The position numbers and the translations under genes were made by a program. From Triplophysa rosa (Eukaryota > Chordata > Actinopteri > Cypriniformes > Nemacheilidae), in contig NC_079895.1 of the NCBI RefSeq assembly GCF_024868665.1, forward strand, positions 7,075,069-7,139,068: a stretch of DNA of 64,000 nt. The letters run 5' to 3'. Below, in pieces: positions 10,911 to 24,000 of the stretch. The stretch's first letter is position 1. Each line of letters starts with the position of its first letter. The notes beneath the pieces were generated by a model. The model was not told where the DNA came from, did no database searches, and worked only from the letters and a program-made list of their open reading frames with translations.

Positions 10911-13900
10911 ATGGCACCTCTATTTTATAGAATGGATTGTAAGCCTTTTAGCCCGGATGAGGCAAGAAGGATTGTCCAGTCTCTGCAGAAACCTGCTGTT
11001 TTCCTGAACATGACCACAGACTGGCCGGCATTACACTGGACAGTCAAACACCTGTCTTCTTGCCTTACAGACAGGATACGATTTCGGATTGGAAAAAGAA
11101 CTGAGGATAGGGGTAAGGCATTAACATGCAAACATCATCAATGTAGAAACAGACAGATAAAAGTTTGAGTAAAAAGTTTTTTCTTCTGCCCTTTTTATTG
11201 TTGTTTTTACCAGCTCCTCTTTTTGAAACAGAGTGCTCTTACATTGAAGCAACTCTCAAGGAGTTTCTAAACTGGACTGCCAATGATGGAGAATCATCTG
11301 CTGGGCCATTTTCTGACTGTGAATTCAAAGGATTCTGGGCCTATGCAGATTACAAGTATATTGCCCAGCTTTTTCAAGATAAGACAGCCATGTTTCAGGT
11401 AAACGTTTTCTGAATATCAGCCTTTTCTGACTTTGATTTAAATAATCCATTTTTTATACAAACATTACCTAGTTATACTCTTGCGTGATAAATACATAAC
11501 CACCTTCATAATATATATATATATCCTCATTATTTCATCTGCCAAATTATTGTATGCGGTATTTTATAATATGCCTTTTCATATATTATAATTAGTTAAT
11601 TAAATCATTGTCATATACACTTTAACTGTTAAAATGAGATTGATAAAAAACATTCATTTGAACAAGACTCCATTTTCCTCATTTTCTGCCACCATCAATC
11701 ATAGTCTCAGACCTCATCAAGCAGCACATTAACCCATTTGCTTTTTTCCACATGCCAGTTATGCCCGAGCGACAATTTTTTTATGAAGTGAACCACAGTG
11801 GCACACAGGTGCTATCAGATTTGATCAATTAAGAGAGTTAAATCATCATTAGTATGTATTGCTTTGCCTCCCAAGGATGCTTACCTTTTATTTTATGAGC
11901 TCTCTGAAACGGTTTATTACTGTTGTTTTAACATCTCATGAAAATGTATTGGCAACACACAGAGCAACAGATATTTACATCAATTAATCACTCCCTGCTG
12001 TTTTATTATTTCAGCGAAACATATCCTATGGCGTAACATTGTCATTCTATGGACATTTCATTATATTTTATGATATTTTTACTGTGTTATGTTTTTCGTT
12101 TTCTCTAAGGGAGCAATGACCAAATGTTCAGTTCCATCTTTCAGGTTTTATGAATCAAAATAAGTGCTTAGTGTAGTATTCTTCCCGCCACCCAGGGCAC
12201 CCGGAGACAAGCAGACAGGGGCTTCACTTCAATGATGAATAGGGTAGTTTAAACGTTGCTGAGGGCTTGATTACATACCATCTCATTTTCAGTCTCTTGG
12301 AAATGGGAATGGATTCATTATCTACCTTTGGGCAGCATCTCTGAGTGTTTCCTGTTTGTTATATTGAAAAGAATTGACATCAATATATGATCAAATTGTT
12401 TTTGTAAACAAACTTCAGGATGTGGTGTGGTCAGACTTTGGCTTCCCCGGCCGAGATGGACGCGACAGCACTCTTTGGATTGGCACACAGGGTGCTAACA
12501 CGCCATGTCACCTAGATTCTTATGGTTGCAACCTTGTTTTCCAGATCCAAGGCAGGTAAGAACCAGGGTTAGAAATTTACAAGAACACAACAAAAATATC
12601 CCATATATTTAATGTGGCGGCAGAACATTTAATGAGAACTTTTACCTGTAACCTAGAATATTTGATGATATACTGTATTGTCTTTATTTTACACACCACA
12701 TTGGCCATTTTTCAGTGACCATTACTGGAATTGCTGCTACATTCTCCTGCTTAATTCTAAAAGAAATACCTACCAACCTTTTTCCCTCAAGCACACATAC
12801 TGTATCGCCCTAATTTCAGTGAACCCATTTGATACGTATTATGTATTCGGGACCTTTTTCAGTATGTGCAGTTTTCTTAAAGAAATCACATACAGCACCT
12901 TTAATTGCTTCAAGTGAGGTATTTCACATAAATGGATGCCGTGCTACATTTTACAGTATGTTAAAACAGACTGTCTAAAAAACAACATTTATTATCATTT
13001 TAATATTTATTGTATTGTTTTTTTACCTCAGGCAAAAATGTCATTTTGTCTTCTGTGAATAAGATTCTAAGGAACAAATAGGACAAGAGCTCCATTTTCT
13101 TTATGTTAGCGTTCCTGATCCATTCCCGAGCTATTGAAAGAAAGTAATTTTTCCACATTAAATGGACAGACAGTCCAGTGATGTGAACAGCTATTTTATG
13201 TCATTGTGAACCTTACAATGACATCCTCCTTCATCTTATTTCTCTGTGAAGCGTGTTCTTTTTCTCTAATTCTTTATTGAGGCCCCATGTGTTTGGCTGA
13301 CCCGGTCACGCAACAAAAACGCAGTATATTGTATGTTGTCAGTCAACATATGAAATAGAGAATCGCCAATGATCAATTCTTATCATATACATCGAAATAG
13401 ATCTTGATCATGTTTTGTGGCTGTTACCTAGGAAACGATGGCATCTCTTCCCCTCTGAAGACACAGCCTGCCTCTACCCGACACGTATACCCTATGAGGA
13501 GTCCAGCGTGTTCAGCCGTGTAAGTGTGGTCCAGCCTGACCTGAAGAGGTTTCCAACTTTCAGAAGAGCTCGAGCCCACACGGTCGTTCTGCAGCCTGGT
13601 CAGGTGACTAGACATAGTTATATTTTCATATTTTAAACTAAAGCAAGGATTTGTGCAGCTGAACTATTAAGTTAAAACCTTATGTTACTGACTTACTGTA
13701 TGTTACCCATGTGACAACTAGCCCCGGTCTCTTTCTAAGATGTCAGAAAGAAAAACTGTCATTTGTAGGATTCTAACAGTATTTAATCATACTCTCGTAG
13801 TTTTGTTTACGCGCAAAGAAGGGCTTGGTTGTCTGATTCTGAGATATTACATATGAAGTCCAGTTTCATGAATTGAAGTGATGTAATTGAGCATATGTTT

Positions 13901-16515
13901 CTGAAACATTTAATATAGTGTCTTTCTAGATGCTCTGTCACAACTATAGGCCACTATGTGTGCAGTGTGGGAGCAGAATAAAGCTGTGTGTGTGTAGTAC
14001 AAACTCCCTTTTTCAGATTCCGGCAGCGTGTATGAAACCTCTCTGCTCGAGCTCTTTGAGAGGCAAGACGGTGGCAAGGCAATTAGCGGCGGTCCAACAC
14101 AGCAAGCACACTCACAGGGAGCCCTCACACTTTTCACTGCATACTAATGAAGACAAGAGCCACAAACTTCCATTCCGGTGCAGCTAACACAGCTTCACTG
14201 CCTCCTATTACTAATACACAGAAACTGGCCTGTTTAAGGTTCCTGTCGAAGTTTTGGTTACAGTTTTTAACCAGGGATCTGTGAACAAATATATGAAATA
14301 CAGAACTGTATTTGAAAAAATGACATTCAGTTAAAATTGATATTAACTAGTGGTCCTTGGGTCTGTAAATATCTTTGGATTAGACTAAATCTAGTTGAGA
14401 TTTTAGATATAGAAACTCTCTCGCAAATTGTGTTTACATGCGGATCTGTTCCTGACATTTGGTATGGTGTTTACTGCTTTGTTTTTAATATAGAGTTTGC
14501 CTAATTTAAAAAGTACTGTATGTGAAAATCAATTGACCCTTTCTAGTTCTGTAAATACTGCGGGGATATTGATTTTATTTTTATTGCATGACCTAAATTA
14601 TGCGATACAAGATAGAACGCAGCTGCCACCTGGTGGTGTAAATATTACTTTTAATGTACCACCCCACTATCTGCCTGTATATACAGTAGGTAGTTAGTTA
14701 GATAAATATAATTACCATTTACTTTTTATTTACATTTAACTTTAATTGGTAACACTTAACAGTAAGGTTTACTTGTTAAAATAAGTTAATGCTTTAGCTA
14801 ACATGAACTAACAATGAACAATACTTCTACAACAATTATTCATCTTTGTTAATTTCAGCATTTACTCATACATGAACTATAACTATATTTCTCATTCAGA
14901 GTTATAAGTGTAGTTTTTTTGTATTTTATTAATATTTTAAATTGAGATTTTTTGTTGATATGTTAATTATATAGTAAAACTTTTAGCATTTTTGTTTATT
15001 TTTTACGTTGCTATATAAGATTAATTTATTTTTGTTTATTATTATAATTATAGTGCCTTTTAGTTTATTTCTGAGGCAACATTAAAATTTTCCATTTGTT
15101 ACGTTTTTCAAATCATTTCTAGGCCAGTATTTTATTTAATTTCAATAAACAGAAATGTTTTCAAAGTTTTAATTTGCGTAAACTATAGTAACCTTGTTCT
15201 CATTGTTAGTTCATGTTAGTTAACACATTTACTAATGTTAACATATACAACCTTATGGTAAAGCGTTAACATTTAATTTAAAACACACAATTTTGTGCAC
15301 ATAGATTTTAGGAAATTGTAGATCATTTTTTTAATTGTACAAAATTAAAGGACAAAAATGTTGCTAGCGATTTTTAGACTTTTGGACCCCACATTATGTA
15401 CTGTATAAGTGAAGGTGTACATATTAAGTCCTTGGAAAGCACAACAGTTTGGCCCTGCCTATCTTAATAGAGCTGCAGTGTGACATTAATATTTAAGCCT
15501 ACACGTTTTCCCATGTAGTGTCATTTAAAACAATGCAAAATGCTGTTATGCTGTCATTTTAGATAGTCATACTGCAGGACACTGATTGTATATCAAAAAT
15601 AACTTATGTCCAGCTCAGTGTTTTTGTAATTTTATGTTTTGTGAGGTTTTCTCATAGTTTTGACCAACTGCTGCTGGTTTTCATCAGGTTCTGTTCGTCC
15701 CCAGACACTGGTGGCATTATGTGGAGTCACTGGATCCAGTAACCGTCAGCGTAAACTCTTGGATCGAGATGGTAAGACATCCCTCACTTTATGGCTGTGG
15801 TATTAGTGCTTCTCGAAACATCCTATATTTTTTCTATATGACAGAAAGGATGCTAAAGTTACCAGCCCCCGATTCCACCAGGCATAAAAATAATAATCAC
15901 ATAGCTGTCTCATACGCACAAATCACACAAAACGAGTCTTTAAATGCTCCCAAAATGCATTGCAAACCTGATTGCTCGGTCCATTTGGGTTGCTCATACT
16001 GTCTAAAATGTTTAAGCAGTAATATAAACATTTGATTGCTCACGACATATTTTAATGTGTACTTCGGTTACGAGGTGCAAGATGCTTTTTCAAGTTTTTT
16101 TTCAAAGAATAAAGTGCGTTTCAATCTCAGACCTGCATTTATTTGCATATTAAACATGCATTTCTCATTATTTTGAAGGATATCGATGATGAGGCCAGAG
16201 TACAAGAAGCTCTCACTAAGACCATCGTGTGTGCCCTAAAAAGTGCCCCCAGCTCAGACAACGACGACCACTGGCTCAATCCTACAGAGGTTGTACTATT
16301 GCACATAAAGGCACAGGGCATAAGATCTTGATCTTCTGAAATCTTAAAGCAGTTACACTGATTGTTGTGTATTTTAGGAACGAGTTTCATCTCATGATGA
16401 AAACATGCAGTATTTGAACCTAGCTGCTAAAGCCTGTATGGACCAGACCAGAGACCGCACAGAAGACGGGACCTTGCTCGCAGGGTCTGGAAAACGTGAC
16501 TCTAGCGGACTGTAG
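10911..16515 (+). CDS. hspbap1: HSPB1-associated protein 1 (JmjC domain), ends at premature TAG
   Basis: The seven coding exons are 10911-11112, 11214-11398, 12419-12555, 13432-13603, 15688-15771, 16179-16289 and 16378-16515. All have GT-AG borders and join in frame to 342 residues. The start ATG at 10911 has a good context (AACATGG). HSPBAP1 binds the small heat-shock protein HSPB1 and has a JmjC 2-oxoglutarate/iron oxygenase fold related to FIH. Visible hallmarks are the iron-binding HLD (His160, Asp162, in NTPCHLDSYGCNLVFQ), KRWHLFP, RIPYEESSVFS and the second histidine in FVPRHWWHYVES (about His242). A stop at 16513-16515 lies 45 codons into the last exon. The same frame then runs on for 125 more codons that match the human C-terminus, so the ancestral protein was about 468 residues (human 488). 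The catalytic domain is intact. The truncation may be a real null or short allele or a sequence error. The gene faces slc49a4 head to head and slc15a2 tail to tail. Confidence 0.93.
11399..12418 (+). other. hspbap1 intron after coding exon 2
   Basis: AT-rich intron with a short AT run near 11513-11525. No other exon or element could be identified. Confidence 0.6.
14748..15270. mobile_element. MITE with GGTAACAC-type ends in hspbap1 intron
   Basis: The left end (GGTAACACTTAACAGTAAGG, then TAACATGAACTAACAATGA) and the complement of the right end (ending TGGTAAAGCGTTAAC) match over roughly 80 bp. The pattern is that of a common fish short inverted-repeat element. No coding capacity. Confidence 0.7.
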
Positions 16516-16893
16516 AAGACTCTGGCGTCTGACTTTTCTTTTGTGATTCCCTTTGGACCTCATCTTATTCCTGTTAATAGTGAAGTACATTTGGCTCAAA
16601 AACCCAGATGTACCTGCCCAAAAGACACGTCTTGTTCTCGAGGGTACAAAGACCCCTCACTATCCCAAATTATACCAGCACATATTGTATGTAAAGGTGA
16701 ACTTGGATGTGATGGTGAAATTCTTGAAAGTTCGAGGCTTCGTGCACATCAGAAAGCAGGAAGTTCAGATGGGCGAGAGGCTGGTGTGCACATATCTACC
16801 AATGACATGCTAGAGTGCTTGGTACACCCTGATGTCATCGCCCTGATTACAGGACTACTCATGCATCGACAAAGAGAACTTCACCAGTATTAA
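16516..16893 (+). pseudogene. hspbap1: hspbap1 C-terminal tail beyond an in-frame TAG
   Basis: This open frame continues in the same phase as exon 7 after the TAG. It contains IPFGPHLIPV (human SPFGPDLVPV) and STNDMLECLVHPDVIALI (human STDDLLDCLVNPQVTRIV), then a TAA at 16891-16893. Its conservation shows that it was coding until recently. No pair of splice sites could remove the TAG, because the available GT and AG around it are too close together for an intron. Translation would need readthrough or a reverted base. Confidence 0.8.
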
Positions 16894-16920
16894 ACTGCAT
16901 TTTATTACATATCTTCTACA

Positions 16921-16926
16921 AATAAA
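16921..16926 (+). promoter_or_regulatory. hspbap1: hspbap1 polyadenylation signal
   Basis: AATAAA lies 28 bp after the distal TAA and about 400 bp after the premature TAG. A transcript ending here keeps the whole former coding tail as 3' untranslated sequence. Confidence 0.65.
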
Positions 16927-18055
16927 AGATACCATATTGATTATGTCTCGAATCTGTCAGTCCTTCTGTACAATAAATGAAAGTTGTACACAATATTTAA
17001 TATGCATTTGTTTTTCAGATGATTGACAAGACATAAAATGATGCAGAATTCTGAAACCACTAGTATACATTTAGAGTAATTATGTACATACTGTATATAA
17101 ATTATAAGCATAACAAGCTGAACTAAGTAATACAATTTGTCTCAAAAATCTTAAATGATTCTCTATTTTGCATCATAACCTCTGTGTTTCAAGCTTGTCA
17201 AAAACGTAGTGATTTCAGACTTTTGGAGCTCATTTTCAAATTCCTTTGCAACATTAAGCATCTGATGTGTCAGTAGAAGTTCATCAAGAACATTATCACC
17301 CGAAAAGTCACAACAACAAAGAATGAAAAACAATATATACAAATGTGAACTTTAAATTGTGCAAATAGCATTATTTTACTGTACAATAGTGGCTCAAAGT
17401 GATGTCCAACTTAAAACAACTGACATCTTCGCTTCTTCAAATGATTAAAGATGCATGAAAACGTTTGTATCAATGTTGCATTGGTTTGTTTGGAGAGAAA
17501 ACTGAAGCTCAGATTTGAGAAGAATTTAAGGAGGGCTGGCAAAAAAAACAATACATGTGCAAAGTTTATCAAGGCATAGACCAGAAGAATGACTATCAAT
17601 ATTAAAACCATAAAACTTTAGAAAATGGTTTTCCAAATAATGTTGTCCAATAAACGCTTCATGTCATGTGGATGTTTTACTATATACCTCATTTTTTGAT
17701 GGTATAATCTAATCTAATGGGGCCATAAAGCAAACATTGTACAAATATTCCCCCTCGGATGTCACTTTTGGCCACTACCGTCTATGATTGATATGATCAC
17801 AAATCCATCACATTCTAAAAATTCAACGGCTCAAAAACAAAGACTAGTGTATGACACCATATGAAGTAAATCACAATTTCATTTTATCTTCATTCATCTG
17901 GAATACGATCCCTGAACAGTAGAGCTCAGCAGAAAATCCCCTAAAGTCCCTGGAACGACAAAACGTAACTGTGGTCCGACTAACACAGTTTACTATGAAA
18001 CATTAGCTTATTCAATAAATAGATGTTGTTAGTTCAAAAGCAAGCAGTCTTCCAG
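16927..18055. other. Convergent 3' region between hspbap1 and slc15a2
   Basis: The two genes end tail to tail here. The stretch should be mostly the slc15a2 3' untranslated region read leftwards. It is AT-rich, and I see no exon or recognisable mobile element. Confidence 0.5.
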
Positions 18056-21000
18056 CTACATCTTGGTTTTCTGGGGCATATCTGTCATGTAAACGGTCTC
18101 ATTTTTCTTACTCTTTGAACCATCAACATTCCCATCATCTTCTGGGAAGAGCTTGTCTAGCTGATCGGGATCCACATAGGTGTAGAAATAGGCCATGATG
18201 GAGAAGATGATGCTGACTGCCAACAAAAGACCAGCAAAAAGGAGGAACTCCGTCCACTGAAGAATACAAAATCATGGGATAGGGTCGATTTTCCATACAG
18301 GGTATAATCTATTATAGCAAAATCATGCAAAATTGCTTACCTGTTCCATGCCAGCCCCCTCTGCCACGATCAATACGATGACATTTCCAAATGCCACAGT
18401 CATAAGCCATCCGGCCTGAAGAACCGACTTCATGCTCGTCGGTGCCTATGAACACAAACATTAGAATGACTAATATATACTTTGAACACAACCCAAGAGG
18501 AAAACACTTTGGATTGTCCTACTGTACCTGTGAGTACGAGAACTCCAGGCCTGTAATGGAGAACATCACTTCTCCTGCTGTGATCAAAGCATACTGTGGA
18601 ATCTGCCAGGCAATGTGAATGTTGTTGGCTTGGATGTCCTCCATCTTTGTGAACGTTAATTCCTATCTGCCCTAAAAAAAATCATGATCACAAATCTATA
18701 AGAGGTGTATTTTTAATTCATTCAGAAAAGCATTGGGCTAAAAAAATCTGGAAACTGAAGCAACAATGTTTTTGCATCCAGTTCACAAATAAATGCCAAT
18801 CAACCTTTTCTCAGAATTAACATCACCTTGACAGTAGTGTAACATAAAATTAATTTCCTTGTGATATAGTTTGACATTCTGTTATTCAAAAACATGCAAG
18901 TGACATATGTAATTCAAATGGTATCTATGCATTAAATTCATTCAAGTAACTGAACATCACGAAATTTAACCAAAAGTCACAGTAACTTTAACTTTGCAGT
19001 ACAGTAAAAGTTACAGGAAAATATTAACCAGAAACTGTCACCCACCCCTTTGAGTATAACAGTATACAATGCACCAAAATCAAGAAGTCCAAGATCAATG
19101 TGATATTGGGAGGAACCTGATACGCATTTAACTCCATTGTATCTAAAAATGCACAGAGTAAGTACAAGTGTCATTCAAAAGGCAAAGAATATGCTAGACT
19201 TTATATGAATACTGTATAAGAATTAGATCTATAGCCTTAAATACTCACTCTCCTCTTTGCACACTTATATTGTGAGAAGTTCCATAATCAGCGGGTGCAT
19301 AAAATTCTGCAGTCCCCACGGTTATGTTGATGCTCTCTGAGCGAGTATTGATAAACCTATAATAGAAAAATGTGATAAGACAAAACTGTCGAAGGCTTTT
19401 AGGAAATCCAAGTTATTCTGTCAAAGGTTATGTCGAGTGTATTGATAACTGCAGCACTAATGTTTAACACAGCTGTTAAACAGTAACCTGAAAAACAATG
19501 TATGACAAATGTTTCTGCCCGGTATTGCAGCTGCCTTTTACCTTACGTACACAGCCCCCGTTTCAGATTTGGTGATATGATCTTCCACCTGTATATAAAT
19601 AATGCTTATTTGCAGCTAGGACAAGCAGATGATGAAATCTGAAACATAAAACCATCACAACGAGATCTTTGTTATACCCAATGGGTTCAAACTCACCAGT
19701 TTGCATGCAGTACCATCAGGCTGGCCGTGCAGAATGAAACTGTATGCGGTGTGTTCTATGAAGGCCAGTTGACACTGGTGTGCCGACCCATTGTGGTTGA
19801 CAGTAACAGTGTGGATCTGTGATTCACCAGTAAGTGAAAGACTTGTGTATCCCACGGGATCCTGTATATGAAAAACGTGTATATGAAACATGTTTTCAAT
19901 GCAGTATTTTTATACAAAAGTCACATAAAAAAGTAAAAAGTGCTAAAAATGTATTATGTTATGCTGTTTATATTTACATATTGGCACGTTAATACACAGT
20001 AACAACCAGAATTCAGATTCTGGACATTAAGTCTGGACTTTAAAGATATATGTTCTAAGCATATAGTTTTGAAAAAAGTACATAGTACATCGAGTATGCA
20101 GTACACACGTCTGTGGTGGGTTCAAGTGGTTTTACCTCATATGATTTAATTGGCTCGGAGAAGATATTTTGTCCTGGAAACTGCACAGAGACTTCTGTAT
20201 CCATTAGATTGTAAACTTGCACAAGGCTTTCTCTGGCTACAGGAGGCTTCACCACAGTTTTCTGCCAGGAGATGAAGTTCTACTTTATTGACAAGCTCAG
20301 ATTTGAGCATTTCTTTACATGAAACGTTGTATTTTTATAAATGGACGTACAATGACGTTGATTTCTACGATAGTCGCAGCACCGAAAGCAAGAGCACCGA
20401 GAATCATGCCAATAGCCATCTTCTTTAGAGGACTGAGAGCAAATGAGAAAATGTTTTTACAGACATTCGTTTTACTTTCAAAACAATGCATATTTGAATG
20501 TTGTATAATGTTTTTGCATTGTAAAGTGAATTATTGTACAGATCGTGTTCGCTTGTTTTTTTGAATATGCATTTTGTCAGCACTCACGTGAGCTTGATGC
20601 GACACAGGCCGATCAGCGGGTATACGCCCATGTCAAAGATGGGAATAAATACCAGAATCAGCAAAGCATTCAGCATCTACACAATAAAAAGAGCACACCT
20701 AGTAAATGACACTACAATATCATTATGTGCAGAAAAGACATTGATGATGAAAAGTGATCAGTCAATTTTATTGCTTTGTTTTTGATAATGTAATGTCATA
20801 AACTTTCTGGAAGTAGGGAAAAACATTTGTTAGTTCAGCCCTTAAAACCGTTAAGAACGTGTTCATTTCAAGATACACCATAAAAGTTTTAACCTTTTAA
20901 TAAATATAATATATTATAATTTTAATGATTTATTGTTGTATTTAGGATCAGTGCTATTGTTTAACTGTTTCAAGTTCACACATTTTTATTAAACTAAGTT

Positions 21001-24000
21001 TACACAAATAAAATACTTTTGTATAAAAAAATTACATAATTATAAATCATAAGAAGGTTCAAGGCAGTTGGGAAATGATCCTGCTTTAGCATCTGTCCAA
21101 CTGTCTACCTCTTTGTCTCTCTCACCTGCATCTGATCAGGCTTTAGAACGAATGCTCCACCCTGTAAAACACAAATGATGATCTTGTTATTCTGTCTGTT
21201 ACACAAATAAACAATGAGAACTGTTTTTTTAATAGTATTTGATTATATGAAGTGCTTTTGATTATGGTTGCACCGCTGCGGTTTAGGTCATCAGTAAAAT
21301 GTGAAGTAGACCGAGTTCACTTTCATTGAATGGGAAAAACAAGAGCTGCTGCTTCAACATTCTTGAAATGTTCTCCTCATGTTTAATGTAAGAAAGGCAG
21401 AAATCAACATAAGGGGGAAATGTGGAGATTCAAGGGAGGATTCTTTATAACCTTTGGATTCAACAGCTGTATATTGTGATGCTGTAGATAGACCTGTATC
21501 TTGTGATCATAAAATCATCCTGTCACATCAAGGGAGATTATCATCATGTTATCTTATCATTTCCAATGATATGTTATCATTAAAAAATCACTAGATAATA
21601 TTGCGAAATAGTAGATCATTGCTTTTATTATTCTAGCTGCGCAACAATCTTGCTGTTTGTTGTCGCAAAGATGAAGAACTTACGAAATCCATGTTCATCC
21701 GAGTGGCCTGGAGAGTCCATCGTGACCCCTGGAATAAAACGAATTAAATTATGCCTAATAAAAATGATCAACTTTAATGTTAGGGAAGGCAGGCATATTC
21801 TAAAATTAAGCTGTTGCGATGACAAAACGTGAAGGCATTGTGTTCATTTATGAACCTTCACAATGTTGAAATCCCGATATCCTATAAAAAAATCCCAAAT
21901 CCCTATAAAAGTTGTGTTCCTTTAGAAAATACAATTCTTTTTTATTGTTAGCTGAACTAAGCCCGAGTTACCTACGTTTCTCCTGTAAAGCTGCTTTGGA
22001 ACAATGCACAATGTGATAAGCGCTATATAAATAAAATTGAATTGAATTGAATTGAATTAGTGTGTCCTGTGAATTTTACCTGTTGGTCAAAGAGAGCCCA
22101 AAACATGGGCAAAGGAATGTACAGAACCAGCACCCTGAACACCATTTTAATTTCCTGAATGAGCCGCTTCTGTTAAAACATCAAAACCACACAAATTTGG
22201 ATTTGATATGCGGAGCAATAAAGGGGAGGTACACATATCAAGTTTCTGGCTTATGCTTATTTGTGTTTAGATATTTAAGCACTCATACCGAGAACTTCTC
22301 CTCAGCCCAGTCCAACCAGTGTTTTCGCTTTGAGCCATTCGTGGAGTTCCTCCATCGATTGCGAATAGCAAACTGGTAAAAACAAAGTAAAAGGCAACTT
22401 TTGTTAAATAAGCTGTTAACCGTCCTTTCATGCTTCAAATTCTTCTGTGACACATTAGGAAAACGTTTGAGATGACACTCACCCCGATGCATTTGCAAAC
22501 ACGCAACAGGACATTTCCTTCAGGTGGACTCTTCTTATATAACCCATTTCCAGCAATGAACACCACTGAATGAATAAGTACAAAGTTATTGGCAAGCCCA
22601 ATAAATGCAATGGATGAATTAAAGGGGACACATTTATACCAGTGATATAGAATTACATTAACGTCCAAAAGCCTATATGTTCATGCAAAACTACTATTTA
22701 TTCATTTTCAAAATTATTTTGGTGGATGAGCTCAGTAGTAACCAACAGACATAATGCAAACATAAACGCAAGACTAACACCATATAAAATTTCTGGTTCA
22801 GTGAATACGGACCACAGAGTTGTCAAAACATATTAGGATTTCGAAATAAATGACCAGGACTGCTAAATATACAGTACAGACATGCCTATTGAACATCTTG
22901 TTGAAGTTGGTTTCACAAATACAATCCATAGTGAACATCACGGGGCTCACTCTTCCCAAACTCCCTCCATCCCTGCAATTCCCAGGACACAGAAAGGATT
23001 CTCACCTAGTGCAATAATCATTAAAACAGCAGGGACTCCAAAGGCCAGGGCATAGCAGTCTCTACCAAAACACTGCACATCACCTGTGGAGATTCAATGT
23101 GATGGAGAAGTTAATCATTTTATGACTGTCATATACTTTTCTCGTAATTGTTGTTTGGTATGCAAAGGTTATCTCGAGGTGACCTCTTAATATCGGCGTG
23201 ATGATGGTTGACAGGACACTTCCAGCATTGATTGACATGTAAAAGATTGAAAAGAATTTTGTCCTCTCATCTGTCTGAAAAAAAATACAGAATAGATGGA
23301 AATTGTAATGGTTAAATTAAAGGTTTTACGTGTTTTTTAACGGTTCATTGTTTTGTTACTTTTAAAGGGATAGTTCACCCAAAAATGTTTTTTTATCATT
23401 CACTCACCCACTTACTTATGTCATTCTAACCCTGTATGACTTTCTTTTTACTGCGGAACATAAAAGATATTTAAAAAAAAAACACTGGTAACCAAACACC
23501 AATGGCCCATATTGACTTCCACTGTGTGGACACGTTTCTCAAAATATTTTCTTTTGTGTTCCACAGAAAAAGAGTCATATACAGCTTTTGAATGACATGA
23601 AGACGAATAAATGATCAAATATTTTTTTTATTTTTGAGCGAACTATCCTTTTAATGTCTGCTAGTTTTGAGACCAGCAATACTTTCCATTTCAAATTGAA
23701 CGTGCAGGCCAACTACTGTAATATATTAACTAACAGATATGTATCCATTACATTTTGCAACCTTCCTCTGAGAGGAAAATTTAGCAAAATAATTGATATC
23801 TTGTCTTCTATACACATGTAGGGTGTAAAGTTGTGCCTTGCACCTCCTGCAAGTGACTATCAATAAAAAAAGCAATTCATAGTTTTGACAGGTTGCAAAG
23901 AAAAGTAATTGTTATTTTAGAGAGGGCAGACCCTGTCCTAGTTAACCTACAATATCTGAACTGTCATTAACAAAACGTACATGTTCCTCATCAAACTGGT

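Noticed and set aside
13930..14187. Open frames around 13910-14187 as an extra hspbap1 exon
   Set aside because: No splice sites or homology; coding exons 4 and 5 join in frame without it.
16496..16545. A small intron removing the hspbap1 TAG
   Set aside because: The only candidate GT and AG are tens of bases apart, shorter than a workable vertebrate intron, and lack a branch and pyrimidine tract.
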